A stretch of 64,000 bases of DNA from Azomonas agilis (GCF_007830255.1 NZ_VLKG01000006.1:62001-126000), one strand, 5' to 3'. Counted from the first letter of the stretch, positions 7,618-17,924 are shown. The notes: generated from the letters alone by a model not told the origin. A program made the numbers and translations.

Positions 7618-9591
7618 TTAAGCTCCTTGAGGTGCAGGTTCTGAGGCGGTTAGCTTTGGAGTTTTAAAAACACGCCGATAACGAGCATCCAAGGCGGCCA
7701 ATAAGCCACCCAGCGCAATGATTAAGCCCCCCAACCAAATCCAGCGGATAAAGGGTTTAATATGAATGCGTACCGCCCAAGCCCCATCGCCCAAGGGCTC
7801 GCCTAAGGCAACATAGAGGTCACGGGTAAAACCCGCATCAATACCAGCCTCAGTCATGGGCATTTGTTGCACGAGGTAAAGGCGCTTCTCTGGATACAGT
7901 CGGGTAATCAGCTCACCTTGATCATCCAAAACACTTAGGGTGGCGCGCTCTGAGCGATAGTTTGGCCCTTGAATACTTTGGGTTCCTTCAAAGACGAAAC
8001 GGTAACCACCTAAGCTCACCTGCTCAGTAGGAGCCATACGTAAATCGCGCTCTACGGATTCTTGGCTGCTCAGCACAATCCCCAAGGCACAGACCACTAA
8101 CCCCAAATGCGATAAGTGCATTCCCCAATAGCTCAGAGGCAAACGAAACACGCCCCAAAACCCTGTATGGCGTAGCTTATCCAACAGCTCCCGCACAACA
8201 CCTAACACCACCCAAGCCGCCAATAGATAAACCAGCAGCGAACCCCAATGGAAAGACTCTCGCATAAGCTCCAAACCACCGCCTAACACCAATGCACCCA
8301 AGCCGATAGGCCAGAGCATTTGGCGCAACCAAGGCCAAGGGGTTTCTTTCCAGCGCACCAGAACCCCTACCGTTAAGCTAAATAGCAGCACCGCCATTAA
8401 GGGTAAAAACAAGGCATTAAAATAGGGTGGTCCCACGGAAAGCTTGGCTCCCGTGAGTGCATCCAGCAGCAAGGGATACAAAGTACCCAGCAAAATAGTG
8501 GCCGTAGAAACTACCAAGAGTAGGTTGTTAACCAATAACAGGGTTTCCCGCGACCAAAGTCCAAAACGCACCTGACTGGCTACTACGGGGGCTCGGATGG
8601 CAAATAGAGCTAAGGAGCTGCCCACTACTATCAGCAAGAACACCAGAATAAAGGTGCCGCGCTCTGGATCAGTGGCAAAAGCATGTACTGAGGTGAGCAC
8701 CCCAGAACGGACTAAGAAAGTACCTAACAAGCTGAGCGAAAACGCAGCTACGGCTAATAACACCGTCCAGCTTTTAAACACACCACGCTTTTCTGTCACC
8801 GCTAAGGAATGCAGCAATGCCGTTCCGACCAACCAAGGCATCAAGGAGGCATTTTCGACTGGATCCCAAAACCACCAGCCGCCCCAACCCAGTTCGTAAT
8901 AGGCCCACCAAGACCCCAATACGATGCCTACGCCTAAAAAGCACCAAGCAACCAGTGTCCAAGGACGAGACCAACGTGCCCAAGCAGCATCCAATCTTCC
9001 ACCGAGTAAGGCAGCGATGGCAAAGGCAAAGGCTACCGAAAAGCCTACATAGCCCATATACAGCATGGGTGGATGCACAATCAGGCCAAAGTCCTGCAAT
9101 AAAGGATTTAAATCGCGGCCATTATCAGGTGAATAGGGCAATAGGCGTTCAAAAGGATTTGAGGTGTGCAGCAAAAACAGTAAAAACCCCACGCTGATCA
9201 AGCCCATTACCGCTAATACACGCGCTAACACTTCTTCGGGTAATTGGCGTGAGCCCAGAGATACCGCCACACTCCAGCCACTGAGCGTCAAAGCCCAAAG
9301 TAACAATGAGCCCTCATGGGCAGCCCACACCGCGCTGAACTTGTAATACCAAGGCAAGGCCGTATTAGAGTTATGGGCCACATAGGCCACTGAAAAGTCA
9401 TCACTCAAAAACGCAAACGCCAAGCACAAAAACGCAAACAAGACTAAAGCACTTTGGCCCCAAACCAGTGGACGTGCCAATCTCATCCATTGGTGAGCGC
9501 CTAACCAAGCCCCCACTAAGGGTACGGTTCCCTGTACTACCGCCAGACAGAGCGCCAAAATGAGCGCCAAATTCGCCAGCTCTGGAATCAC
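7618..9591 (-). CDS. ccmF: Haem lyase subunit CcmF
   Basis: A 657-residue polytopic inner-membrane protein that, with CcmH and CcmI, attaches haem to apocytochrome c. The tryptophan-rich WWD motif [18 protein letters not shown] lies near residue 236, flanked by conserved histidines expected to bind haem (such as the one in [13 protein letters not shown]). Many membrane helices span the rest, with a periplasmic domain near the C-terminus. It overlaps ccmE by four bases. Length is normal for the family. Confidence 0.97.
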   Translation of the reverse strand: MIPELANLALILALCLAVVQGTVPLVGAWLGAHQWMRLARPLVWGQSALVLFAFLCLAFAFLSDDFSVAYVAHNSNTALPWYYKFSAVWAAHEGSLLLWALTLSGWSVAVSLGSRQLPEEVLARVLAVMGLISVGFLLFLLHTSNPFERLLPYSPDNGRDLNPLLQDFGLIVHPPMLYMGYVGFSVAFAFAIAALLGGRLDAAWARWSRPWTLVAWCFLGVGIVLGSWWAYYELGWGGWWFWDPVENASLMPWLVGTALLHSLAVTEKRGVFKSWTVLLAVAAFSLSLLGTFLVRSGVLTSVHAFATDPERGTFILVFLLIVVGSSLALFAIRAPVVASQVRFGLWSRETLLLVNNLLLVVSTATILLGTLYPLLLDALTGAKLSVGPPYFNALFLPLMAVLLFSLTVGVLVRWKETPWPWLRQMLWPIGLGALVLGGGLELMRESFHWGSLLVYLLAAWVVLGVVRELLDKLRHTGFWGVFRLPLSYWGMHLSHLGLVVCALGIVLSSQESVERDLRMAPTEQVSLGGYRFVFEGTQSIQGPNYRSERATLSVLDDQGELITRLYPEKRLYLVQQMPMTEAGIDAGFTRDLYVALGEPLGDGAWAVRIHIKPFIRWIWLGGLIIALGGLLAALDARYRRVFKTPKLTASEPAPQGA

Positions 9592-10049
9592 GGAGTCGCT
9601 CCCTTTTTCTCGTAATGCTTGAGCATGCCCGTTTCCTCCAAGGCTTTAGTCACCTCAGGAGGCATGTATTGTTCATCATGTTTGGCCAATACCTCGTCTG
9701 CTATCAGCAAACCCGGAGCCCTTAGACGACCTAAAGCCACAATACCCTGCCCCTCACGGAATAGATCCGGCAAGATACCTTGGTACTGAATATTGATACT
9801 GTGCAGACCATCCGTTACCCGAAAGCTCACCGCTAGAGACTGAGCATCTCGCACCAATGAGCCCTTCTCCACCAAGCCACCGGCCCGAATCCGGGTATCC
9901 TTAGGGGCTTCGCCAGTGGCAATTTGGGTTGGGGTATAAAACAGATTGATATTCTGTTGTAAGGCCAGCAGAGCCAAGCCCACAGCAGCCCCCACACCCA
10001 AGACAATCAACAAAATAATCAGTAGACGTTTTTTACGCGCAGGATTCAT
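9588..10049 (-). CDS. ccmE: Haem chaperone CcmE
   Basis: A 153-residue periplasmic haem chaperone anchored by one N-terminal helix (about 8-30). The covalent haem-binding histidine is His124 in [13 protein letters not shown], with the conserved Tyr128. It receives haem from CcmC/CcmD and delivers it to CcmF. The gene overlaps ccmD and ccmF by four bases or fewer at its two ends. Confidence 0.96.
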   Translation of the reverse strand: MNPARKKRLLIILLIVLGVGAAVGLALLALQQNINLFYTPTQIATGEAPKDTRIRAGGLVEKGSLVRDAQSLAVSFRVTDGLHSINIQYQGILPDLFREGQGIVALGRLRAPGLLIADEVLAKHDEQYMPPEVTKALEETGMLKHYEKKGATP

Positions 10050-10222
10050 ACCTGAGCCTCGCGACGCAGACGGCGGGCTTCATCCTTTACATAGCGGCGC
10101 TGGGCATGCATTGGCAACGCCAGATTTAACGCCAGTACCAACACACTGATCCCAAAAGCCGACCACACATAGAGGCCATGCTGCCCCATGCTCAAAAAGT
10201 CTTCCCAAGAGGCAAAGCTCAT
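10046..10222 (-). CDS. ccmD: Haem exporter accessory protein CcmD
   Basis: A 58-residue protein read directly from the sequence between ccmC and ccmE. It starts [20 protein letters not shown], has one membrane helix (about 18-36) and a basic C-terminal tail ([17 protein letters not shown]). This matches CcmD, which releases haem-loaded CcmE from CcmC. The start overlaps the ccmC stop and its stop overlaps the ccmE start (ATGA arrangements), as expected in a ccm operon. Confidence 0.93.
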   Translation of the reverse strand: MSFASWEDFLSMGQHGLYVWSAFGISVLVLALNLALPMHAQRRYVKDEARRLRREAQV

Positions 10223-10974
10223 GCATTGTTCCCCACTAAGGTTTTAAGTGCAGCCTGAACCCAACTCGTGCGGGCTTCACGTTTAAGTATCTCTAGGCGC
10301 ATGCGCATCAGTAGCACCACGGCAAAAAAACAGTAAAAAGCCAACACCAAAATAAGCAATGGCCACCACATTTCGGCGGGCATACTGGGCTTTTCCGTCA
10401 ATTTGAAAGTGGCGGGCTGATGCAGGGTATTCCACCACTCCACGGAGTATTTGATGATGGGAAGGTTCACCACCCCCACAATGGCCAATACGGCACAGGC
10501 TCTGGCGGCGCTTTCTCTATTACTGATGGCTTGTCCCAAAGCGATGATGCCAATATAGAGAAACAGCAGAATCAGCATAGAGGTTAGGCGAGCATCCCAA
10601 ACCCACCAAGTCCCCCAAGTGGGTTTACCCCAGATGGCCCCCGTAATCAGGGCCAGCGCACACATCCAAGCACCTATGGGCGCCGCTTGCTGTAAGGCTA
10701 CGTCTGCCAGCTTAATCTTCCACACCACTCCAACTAAACCTGCGACAGCCAGCATGAGATAAACAGATTGCGCCAAAAAAGCGGCAGGCACATGGATATA
10801 GATGATGCGAAAACTATTCCCTTGCTGATAATCCGCCGGAGCAAATACCAAAGCCCAGAGCAACCCCGTCAGCATTAAGACCAGCATGAGGCCCGTCAAC
10901 CAAGGCAACCAACGACCACTGACCTCATAAAAGCTCTTAGGAGCACTGAGTCGGTGAAACCATGTCCAATTCAT
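10219..10974 (-). CDS. ccmC: Haem export/transfer protein CcmC
   Basis: A 251-residue six-helix membrane protein that presents haem to CcmE. It carries the WWD signature [14 protein letters not shown] in the middle, with a haem-ligand histidine in YIHVPAAF before it. The ATG at 10974 (MNWTWFHRL) was chosen because GGGA lies six bases upstream and it fits the family; a start at 10995 would add seven residues. It overlaps ccmD by four bases. Confidence 0.96.
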   Translation of the reverse strand: MNWTWFHRLSAPKSFYEVSGRWLPWLTGLMLVLMLTGLLWALVFAPADYQQGNSFRIIYIHVPAAFLAQSVYLMLAVAGLVGVVWKIKLADVALQQAAPIGAWMCALALITGAIWGKPTWGTWWVWDARLTSMLILLFLYIGIIALGQAISNRESAARACAVLAIVGVVNLPIIKYSVEWWNTLHQPATFKLTEKPSMPAEMWWPLLILVLAFYCFFAVVLLMRMRLEILKREARTSWVQAALKTLVGNNA

Positions 10975-11017
10975 TGTTATCCCACTCGCCTGCATGAACC
11001 TTAAAAGCAGCTAATAG

Positions 11018-11689
11018 TTACTCGCTTAAGCCAATGCGCAACCCAGCAGCAATGGCAAAGGGTGTTAAAGTCACCGCCAATACCGTCAAACTGGCCAACC
11101 ACAGTAAATAACCTAAGGGTGAAAAACCCTGTAACTCAGCCTGTAATGCTCCACTGCCAAAAATCAGAACTGGGATATACAAAGGCAGGGTCAACAAAGC
11201 CAACAACAGCCCGCCCCGCTTTAGTCCCACGGTTAACGCTGCCCCCACAGCGCCCAACAAACTGAGCACCGGCGTACCCAATAGCAACGACAGCACCAGC
11301 ACCGGAATATGCTCACTCGGCAGCCCCAACATCAGCGCCAATAGAGGCGATAACAAAACCAGAGGCAAGCCTGAAAATAACCAGTGCGCCAATACCTTTG
11401 TTAGAACCAGCCAAGATAAAGCCCGCGATGACACCGCCCACTGCTCCAGTGATCCATCTTCAAAGTCACTACGAAACAATGCATCCAGCGATAACAACAC
11501 CGCTAACAAAGCGGCCACCCAAATTAATCCGGGCGATATGCTTTGGAGTAAACGAGACTCTGGGCCTACCGCCAACGGAAACAGCACCAGCACTAAGCTG
11601 AAAAATACCAAGGGATTGATCAGCTCTGCTGGGCGACGACATAACAAACGAGCTTCACGCTGCACCAAACTAAAAAAGATGCTCGTCAT
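11018..11689 (-). CDS. ccmB: Haem exporter ABC permease CcmB
   Basis: A 223-residue permease with six predicted membrane helices, the partner of the ATPase CcmA. The N-terminus (VQREARLLCRRPAELINPL) and the segment DALFRSDFEDGSLEQW are typical of CcmB. The CcmAB transporter uses ATP to release holo-CcmE. It starts four bases after the ccmA stop. Confidence 0.95.
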   Translation of the reverse strand: MTSIFFSLVQREARLLCRRPAELINPLVFFSLVLVLFPLAVGPESRLLQSISPGLIWVAALLAVLLSLDALFRSDFEDGSLEQWAVSSRALSWLVLTKVLAHWLFSGLPLVLLSPLLALMLGLPSEHIPVLVLSLLLGTPVLSLLGAVGAALTVGLKRGGLLLALLTLPLYIPVLIFGSGALQAELQGFSPLGYLLWLASLTVLAVTLTPFAIAAGLRIGLSE

Positions 11690-11693
11690 AGGA

Positions 11694-12368
11694 TTAACTA
11701 CCCAAAGCCAAGGTAGTAAAGCGAGCAGGAGTCAAGGTTAAGGTATGGTGTGTGGTTAAAATCACTAGGCCACCCGCCTCACAATGCCGTACCAAATGCT
11801 GCTCCAACTGCGTCACACCTTGAGGATCCAAGGCGGTAAAAGGCTCATCCAAAATCCATAGTGGTGGGGGATTAAGGTATAAGCGCGCTAAAGCTACCCG
11901 TCGTTGCTGACCTGCTGACAGGCTATAACAGGGCACATCCTCAAAGCCTCGCAAGCCCACGGCGGCCAGCGCCTGCCAAATCTGGGACTGGGATTGGGGC
12001 TGCTGATGTAAGCTACACAGCCAGCTTAGGTTTTCCTCAGCCGTCAACAGCATCTTGATTCCCGTGGCATAGCCCATCCATAGCAGCATCTGATTCAGTG
12101 GCATTACGCTTGAGCCTGAATTGGACTCCAAGCGCACCGCCCCTTCAGAAGGTGGCATTAACCCCGCCAATATACGCAGCAAACTGGTTTTACCACTGCC
12201 ATTAGGCCCCATTACTTGCAACATGCTGCCAGAAGATAAATCTAAGCTCAGATGTTCAAACAATAAGCGGCTATCACGCTCACAGGATAAAGTGTCCAGT
12301 TTCAAGCCATAGGAGATCGGAACCTCACATGCGTTTATAGGCTTGCCTGCATGAATGATCTGTTCCAA
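11694..12368 (-). CDS. ccmA: Haem exporter ABC ATPase CcmA
   Basis: A 224-residue ABC ATPase with Walker A GPNGSGKT (residues 54-61), signature [16 protein letters not shown] and Walker [13 protein letters not shown]. It powers the release of haem-loaded CcmE from CcmCD. There is no in-frame ATG before the conserved core. The longest frame starts with TTG at 12368, preceded by AGG seven bases upstream; a second TTG at 12305 would give a protein closer to the usual family N-terminus. It is the first gene of the ccm operon and divergent from the FliK-like gene. Confidence 0.93.
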   Translation of the reverse strand: MEQIIHAGKPINACEVPISYGLKLDTLSCERDSRLLFEHLSLDLSSGSMLQVMGPNGSGKTSLLRILAGLMPPSEGAVRLESNSGSSVMPLNQMLLWMGYATGIKMLLTAEENLSWLCSLHQQPQSQSQIWQALAAVGLRGFEDVPCYSLSAGQQRRVALARLYLNPPPLWILDEPFTALDPQGVTQLEQHLVRHCEAGGLVILTTHHTLTLTPARFTTLALGS

Positions 12369-12473
12369 TCTGTTACCTGCTTGAGCTAAATCGCCACGGG
12401 TTTGGATTATACATAGGCTGATTTCAAGCCCGCTCGTCTCTTAGCTATTAGGTTGTAAGAGCATTTTCATTCT

Positions 12474-14048
12474 ATGACCGACATCAAGGGTTCCTTCCCT
12501 ATCTCCCCACTGAGCTCAACACCCAGCACAGCTCATAGGGCGTTCGGCTTGATTAACCTGCGCCCGAGTACCTCTTTAGAGACACTACTCGCCTCCATCT
12601 CCATACCCACTAAAGCTACAGTAATAGAAACTCGACCCAATACTCAGCCAGCAGGACAAACCACATTTAATACCCTGCTCAATCTGTCCTTGGCTAATGG
12701 GCAACAGATATCTGTACGGGTGCAAAGCCCAATTCCTTTGTTGCTGGGTGCTCAATACCAACTGAGTTTAAGTTCGGATCAACAGTCTCTTCAGGCACAG
12801 CTCGTGGCTCAAGAAGCACCGCTGGAACACTTAGACCCCGAAACCTGGCCTCCCGGTACAGTCCTTCAAGGACGGGTGACTGCTACTCAGCAACTCTCGG
12901 CTGAAGCTCGTACCACACAACACCTTGTCAAATTGATCCACAGTCCCAGTGCTCAAACTTTGATTGTGGAATCGGAGTCCCCCCTATCCATTGGTACACT
13001 CATCAGTGCTCAGGTCAAAAACCCTCAAGCCTTGCAATGGCTACCGCTGAACCAACAACTCAATCAAATACGGCTTGAGCAACAGCTTAAAACCCAGTTT
13101 AACCAGCAGGCATCACTACAGACTCTGGTAGATCATTTGCAAGAAGCCCTGCTCAGTTTGCCTAAATTACGCCCCTTGATTGAGCAGTGGCTGGCACTGT
13201 TGCCTGAAGTGGCGCAACTGACCCGACCTCAATCCCTAGCTCAAAGTCTGCGTAACAGCGGCCTATTGCTAGAAAACCAACTGCTAGCCGCCATCACAGA
13301 TGACCTCCCGGATGACTTAAAAGCTGGTTTACTGCGCTTACTGCAACACCTAAAGGCTCAAGACAGTCTGTTACCTACATTGCCTACTGCCTTGCCGCAA
13401 TCATCCTCTGGCTCTACCTCTGCGGCTGTACCCTTACCACAACAGGCCCAACAACTCATCAAACAACTAAGCATGGACAACGCTCAGGTGGCCTTAAATT
13501 TTCCCTTAACCAGAACGACATACCGTGTTAACCCAACTCAGGGCAAGTTAGAACAACTCATTGGATTGCTCACCGCCGCCATTGCGCGCTTACAAACACA
13601 CCAGTTAGCGAGCCTCGCTCAAAACCAAACTGATGAGCGGGGACAACAGATAACCACTTGGCAACTGGAGTTGCCCGTGCGTTTGGATACTGAAATCAGT
13701 GTCCTGCAAATACGCCTACAAGCCTACATAACACCTGAGGAGCACTCCCCTAAACCTGAAAAACCCAACCCCATGTCCATCCGTTGGCAAATTGACTTAG
13801 CCTTTGATTGGCCGAGTTTAGGGCCATTACAGGTACAGACTGTAGTACAGCCTACAGGGGTTTCCAGCCAGTTTTGGGCAGAGCGCGCTACCACGGCTCA
13901 GATCATTCAACAGGAGTTAGGCTATTTACGGGAACAACTACAGGCCGCAGGTTTATCGGTAACCACCTTAAATTGTTATCAGGGAGTATCCCCTGCTCGA
14001 AAAACTCATACGGCAGTTGCCGCCTATTTCGTTGACGAACAAGCATGA
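12474..14048 (+). CDS. FliK-like hook-length control domain protein
   Basis: A 524-residue, glutamine- and leucine-rich protein. Its C-terminal third (about 390-515) has the alternating pattern of the FliK C-terminal domain, for example WQIDLAFDWPSLGPLQVQ followed by YLREQLQAAGLSVTTLNCYQ. The N-terminal two thirds look like a flexible ruler region with a small beta-rich part. A canonical fliK lies elsewhere in the window, so this is a second FliK-like protein. Similar proteins sit next to ccm and the chemotaxis genes in Pseudomonas. It overlaps the next gene by four bases. Its exact role is unknown; a part in export-substrate control is inference. Confidence 0.7.
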   Translation: MTDIKGSFPISPLSSTPSTAHRAFGLINLRPSTSLETLLASISIPTKATVIETRPNTQPAGQTTFNTLLNLSLANGQQISVRVQSPIPLLLGAQYQLSLSSDQQSLQAQLVAQEAPLEHLDPETWPPGTVLQGRVTATQQLSAEARTTQHLVKLIHSPSAQTLIVESESPLSIGTLISAQVKNPQALQWLPLNQQLNQIRLEQQLKTQFNQQASLQTLVDHLQEALLSLPKLRPLIEQWLALLPEVAQLTRPQSLAQSLRNSGLLLENQLLAAITDDLPDDLKAGLLRLLQHLKAQDSLLPTLPTALPQSSSGSTSAAVPLPQQAQQLIKQLSMDNAQVALNFPLTRTTYRVNPTQGKLEQLIGLLTAAIARLQTHQLASLAQNQTDERGQQITTWQLELPVRLDTEISVLQIRLQAYITPEEHSPKPEKPNPMSIRWQIDLAFDWPSLGPLQVQTVVQPTGVSSQFWAERATTAQIIQQELGYLREQLQAAGLSVTTLNCYQGVSPARKTHTAVAAYFVDEQA

Positions 14049-14395
14049 ACTCACCATCCGACCCACCACGTCGTGCGATTGCACTCAGCTATGACGGTCA
14101 TCAAGCCCCCATATTGACAGCCAAGGGCGATGAACAATTAGCCGAAGCTATCTTAGCCATTGCCCGCGAACATCAGGTGCCTATCTATGAAAATGCCGAG
14201 CTGGTTCAGCTATTAGCCCGCCTAGAGTTAGGCGACAGCATCCCAGAACACCTCTATCGCTGTATTGCCGAAATCATCGCCTTTGCTTGGTATTTGAAAG
14301 GCAAATATCCCCCGGGATTCGCCCCCACCAAAACCGAAACAGAAACTTCAGCGCCTCCTATTCCCTTATTAAAACCCCCAAAGCCTAAGCTTTGA
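14045..14395 (+). CDS. FlhB C-terminal-domain-like protein (FhlB type)
   Basis: A 116-residue soluble protein similar to the cytoplasmic C-terminal part of FlhB, the export specificity switch. Visible similarity runs from AIALSYDGHQAPILTAKGD through LARLELGDSIPEHLYRCIAE. It lacks membrane helices and the self-cleaving NPTH motif that the full-length FlhB in this window carries. Such proteins can replace the cleaved C-terminal fragment of FlhB in some bacteria. It is translationally coupled (ATGA) to the FliK-like gene, which suggests that the two work together at the export gate. Confidence 0.8.
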   Translation: MNSPSDPPRRAIALSYDGHQAPILTAKGDEQLAEAILAIAREHQVPIYENAELVQLLARLELGDSIPEHLYRCIAEIIAFAWYLKGKYPPGFAPTKTETETSAPPIPLLKPPKPKL

Positions 14396-14422
14396 GGGCT
14401 CTATACACAGGTTTGCGACCGA

Positions 14423-15829
14423 CTACTTCAGAATTTCGCCCTGATACTCACCGTTCAAGGTGCGCAAGAAGGCTGCAATTTTACCCACGTCTGCTTCGGA
14501 GAGTTTCACGCCCACTTGGTAGACCGCCATTTTATCCACGGCTTCCTCCAAAGTCTTAGCGTTGGCATCGTGGAAATAAGGCGGAGTCAGCTCGACGTTA
14601 CGCAGGGTTGGAACTTTAAAGCGGTACATATCCTTAGGATCTTTGGTCACGCCATAACGCCCATGATCCACTTCGGTAACATTACCCCGATCCGCAAAGT
14701 AGTCTTTCTTGACCCCCATCAGCTCGAAAGACTGGCCACCCATAGCCTCACCCACATGGCAGGTATCACACTTAGTGGCTTTGAACAGGGCATAGCCTTC
14801 TTTTTCAACCGCCGTGATGGCTTGCTCATCTCCTTTCAGGTAGAGATCAAAACGGCTGTTTGGAGTCACTAAGGTCTTTTCAAACTCAGCAATCGCATCC
14901 GTAATGCTGTTTTGGGTGATACCTTCTTGAGGATAAACCGCTGCAAATTCAGCCCTTAAGCTTTGATCTTGAGCCAATTTACTGACAATTTGCGCCCAAG
15001 AGGTAGAAGCCATTTCCAAAGGGTTCATGGGTGGGCCACCGGCTTGCTCTTGCAAATCGCGAGCACGCCCATCCCAGAACTGATGAATATTAAATACAGC
15101 GTTGTAAACGGTTGGCGCATTAATCGGGCCTTGAGCACTCTTAACCCCTGTTGACACAGGAAGCCGATCAACACCACCCGTATTTAGGGCATGGCAACTG
15201 GCGCAAGAAACGCTGTCATCTCCTGACAAGCGCGCGTCGTGGTACAGCTTGTTGCCCAAGGCAACCTTCGCCTCATTTACCGGGAATGTAGTGGTGATTG
15301 GTTGTACGGGCTCGTACTTGAAGGCTTCGCTCACTATGCCTACGGGATGGTGTTTCAAACGCTCGGCTTTCACCCAGCTTTTCAGGGTTGAGCGTTCTTC
15401 ATCCGAGAGCTTCGAAGCCCAGTGCATGCTTAGGTACAAACTTGGGGGCATGCTAGCATCATCCAGAACGGATTCAACCTTGGCCAAATCCACTTCTGAG
15501 ATCGGCTTACCCGCTTGAGCTTGCTCCAACAGAGCACTGATGTTGAATTGGCGCTGGGCCATATTCACGTCATGCTCCATCAGTTGCTTAGCCAAGGGGA
15601 AATTGGCGTAAAAAGGCATTTCGCTATCTTGCGTATGGCAATAACGGCAGCCGTTTTCGTTAACGATAGTTAACGCTTTGAGGGTAAGACTATCCAATTT
15701 TGTGCTATCTAACTTTGCCAGCCGTTGCTCACTCAACTGCTGGTCAAAGTGGTTCACCGCGTACACCGTGGCTAGATAGCCTGCGATACAGGCACCCAGA
15801 GCGCCAATAACAACAGGAACTTTTTTCAC
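14423..15829 (-). CDS. Tri-haem cytochrome c peroxidase (YhjA-like)
   Basis: A 468-residue periplasmic or membrane-anchored peroxidase with an uncleaved-looking N-terminal helix (about 5-25). It has three c-type haem sites: CRYCH at 61-65, CASCH at 209-213 and CDTCH at 354-358. The last two belong to the di-haem peroxidase core (with FWDGRARDLQEQAGGP between them), and the first to an added N-terminal domain, as in E. coli YhjA. It would reduce hydrogen peroxide using respiratory electrons. AAAGGA precedes the ATG. It lies close to the ccm operon that would mature it. Confidence 0.88.
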   Translation of the reverse strand: MKKVPVVIGALGACIAGYLATVYAVNHFDQQLSEQRLAKLDSTKLDSLTLKALTIVNENGCRYCHTQDSEMPFYANFPLAKQLMEHDVNMAQRQFNISALLEQAQAGKPISEVDLAKVESVLDDASMPPSLYLSMHWASKLSDEERSTLKSWVKAERLKHHPVGIVSEAFKYEPVQPITTTFPVNEAKVALGNKLYHDARLSGDDSVSCASCHALNTGGVDRLPVSTGVKSAQGPINAPTVYNAVFNIHQFWDGRARDLQEQAGGPPMNPLEMASTSWAQIVSKLAQDQSLRAEFAAVYPQEGITQNSITDAIAEFEKTLVTPNSRFDLYLKGDEQAITAVEKEGYALFKATKCDTCHVGEAMGGQSFELMGVKKDYFADRGNVTEVDHGRYGVTKDPKDMYRFKVPTLRNVELTPPYFHDANAKTLEEAVDKMAVYQVGVKLSEADVGKIAAFLRTLNGEYQGEILK

Positions 15830-16031
15830 AACCTAATTCCTTTCTTTTCTTTGCGACTTAATTGCTAATCCGTACCCGTAGATACATCCAGAGAATCAAT
15901 CCCAACCAAAGATTGGAAGAGAACGAGTACACCACAAAATAAGGTCACTACTGTATGTCTGGAATCAGTGTTGTGGAAATCTTTATGACTAATACAGGTT
16001 ATAGAAAGTCGCTATGACGCAGCTATCCAAC

Positions 16032-16454
16032 CTATTCACTGATAGAAGCTGAATTAGCATCACGCAATTGTTGCAGACGGCTCATCAATTCGGCCTCCCC
16101 TTGAGTTAGCCCGCAACTACGCACCAACTCCTCTACAGAAGCGCCCATAGTAGCCATCCGAGCGGCTTGGCTAAAGGAGTGCTCCGTTCCCAGATCCCGT
16201 TGTTCCTGACGCAGTAAGCGCTCAGCCTGAACACTGAGGGTGGTGCGTAAAGCCTTCAGTTCCTCTCCCATGCGTAAGCTGCTAATGCGTTGTGCCTCAG
16301 CACGATCATCCAGCTTTCGAACCAACTGCTCCAAATGTGCTAGGTGAGTTTCTTGGCGTTGCTCTAGGGTGCGGTGCTGACGTAACAGCCACAAAAACAA
16401 ACCAATTAGCGAGACGTAACAGAGTACCGCCAAGAGCACAAAATGGGTCAGCAT
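16032..16454 (-). CDS. DUF2802 family protein of the chemotaxis cluster
   Basis: A 140-residue protein with an N-terminal membrane helix (about 3-23), a coiled-coil region (about 30-100) and a small C-terminal helix-turn-helix-like domain (MGASVEELVRSCGLTQGEAELMSRL). This matches the DUF2802 proteins found after cheW in Pseudomonas and Vibrio chemotaxis clusters. Its function is not established. It starts four bases after the cheW stop, and is the last gene of the long minus-strand flagellar cluster. Confidence 0.8.
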   Translation of the reverse strand: MLTHFVLLAVLCYVSLIGLFLWLLRQHRTLEQRQETHLAHLEQLVRKLDDRAEAQRISSLRMGEELKALRTTLSVQAERLLRQEQRDLGTEHSFSQAARMATMGASVEELVRSCGLTQGEAELMSRLQQLRDANSASISE

Positions 16455-16457
16455 GGG

Positions 16458-16946
16458 TTAGATATTCTCCAGCTCAGACCACTCATCATCTGTCATCATT
16501 TTTTCAAGATCGACCAAAATCAGCAGTTCTCCGCCTTTATTGCATACACCCTGAATAAACTTAGCGGACTCCTCATTGCCTACATTGGGTGCTGTTTCAA
16601 TTTCAGATTGGCGCAAGTAAACCACTTCAGCCACGCTGTCAGCCAAAATGCCCACCACTTGACGATCCACTTCGATAATCACAATCCGCGTATTATCGGT
16701 CACAGGCGCAGGATCTAAACCAAAGCGCTGGCGAGTATCAATCACGGTCACTACGTTACCGCGCAAGTTAATAATACCTAAAACATAACTGGGTGCGCCG
16801 GGCACAGGAGTAATTTCGGTATAGCGCAAAACCTCCTGCACTTGCATGACATTAACGCCATAGCTTTCATCGTCTAAACGAAATGTAACCCACTGCAACA
16901 CCGGATCATCAGAACTTTGACCTTGGGCAGATATCGAGTTTTTCAT
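16458..16946 (-). CDS. cheW: Chemotaxis coupling protein CheW
   Basis: A 162-residue scaffold protein linking chemoreceptors to CheA. The CheW fold is clear: WVTFRLDDESYGVNVMQVQE, VLGIINLRGNVVTVIDTRQR and a C-terminal LLILVDLEKM strand. The ATG at 16946 was chosen because the family begins near MKNSISAQGQ; a start at 16979 would add 11 residues. It follows parP by 44 bases. Confidence 0.95.
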   Translation of the reverse strand: MKNSISAQGQSSDDPVLQWVTFRLDDESYGVNVMQVQEVLRYTEITPVPGAPSYVLGIINLRGNVVTVIDTRQRFGLDPAPVTDNTRIVIIEVDRQVVGILADSVAEVVYLRQSEIETAPNVGNEESAKFIQGVCNKGGELLILVDLEKMMTDDEWSELENI

Positions 16947-16990
16947 GGAAACATCAACCTTTTTATAGAACCAGCGCAATAACTCTCGTT

Positions 16991-17812
16991 TTAATCATTA
17001 ATCTGACCGCGGGTAGCTTGCATAGAACGCGAGCCAGAAGCAATTAACTCTGCCAGTGCTCGAACATCAACCAAAGCACACATGTGTTCAACCACGGTAC
17101 CCGCCAACCAAGGACGTTGCTGGCGCTGTGCCCGCCACTTAACATTCTTAGGGTCGATCCGTACTGAGCGATTCACTTGGTGGACAGCTAGTCCCCAATC
17201 ATAGCCTTGAATCGACAGCACATAGCGTAACCCTTGGCGAAACTGGGCATCATAGCGTTCAGCCATTAGCCAGCGCGCACTCTCTAATACTTTAAGATTA
17301 CCCACAGGGCAAGACAGTATCCCCATAAACCAGTTTGGCTGGCCAAAAATAGGCGTTAGATGCTCTTCATTGAGTAAGTAAATGGAGCCCAAGGTAATCA
17401 GCGGCACAGCCAAAGTTAAACCGGCCACCTCAAATAATAGACACTCAAAAGGGGCTTCAGCCCAGTCTAGGGACTCTTCAACCCGTGCTGCAGGTATATC
17501 TGGGACAGGTGGTTTAGCTATAACCTGATCTTGCAGAATAATAGAGGGTGGCAAAACCTCTGATTCAGCGCCTATTTTTTCTGCTGAACTAGCCTCTAAG
17601 ATCGGGACTGTAGTAAACAGAGACTTTTCATCAATGCAGGGGATATCCAAAGCCTGATGCTGAAGCGCCTCATCAGCCACCTTGGTAGCTTTAGACTCAG
17701 AGTCTGTTAGCTCAGGCATATCTGTTTCAAGGCTTACATCCCGCAACAGGTCATTGAGATAAGACTGCAATACCTCTTGAGGTGGCGTTAGAGTTGGGAC
17801 TGAGCGACTCAT
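16991..17812 (-). CDS. parP: CheW-domain polar localisation protein ParP
   Basis: A 273-residue protein with an acidic, disordered-looking N-terminal half (about 1-125) and a C-terminal CheW-like (AIF) domain (about 130-265, containing LLFEVAGLTLAVPLITLGSI). In Vibrio and Pseudomonas, ParP sits between parC and cheW, binds CheA and receptors, and links them to ParC so that polar arrays form and are inherited. The gene order parC-parP-cheW here is the same. Symbol given from context plus domain. Confidence 0.8.
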   Translation of the reverse strand: MSRSVPTLTPPQEVLQSYLNDLLRDVSLETDMPELTDSESKATKVADEALQHQALDIPCIDEKSLFTTVPILEASSAEKIGAESEVLPPSIILQDQVIAKPPVPDIPAARVEESLDWAEAPFECLLFEVAGLTLAVPLITLGSIYLLNEEHLTPIFGQPNWFMGILSCPVGNLKVLESARWLMAERYDAQFRQGLRYVLSIQGYDWGLAVHQVNRSVRIDPKNVKWRAQRQQRPWLAGTVVEHMCALVDVRALAELIASGSRSMQATRGQIND

Positions 17813-17924
17813 GGATACCCCCTAGCTCAAATTATTCAATGGAGCTACCACTAATGGAGCTACTACTGCCCAGCAGCTTCTATAAAAATTATCTACGGAT
17901 GCACACTAAAACATAGATCATCTA

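Noticed and set aside
12411-12430. GG-N10-GC spacing upstream of the FliK-like gene
   Set aside because: The -12 box reads AAGC and the -24 box AGGC; the bare dinucleotide spacing is common by chance.
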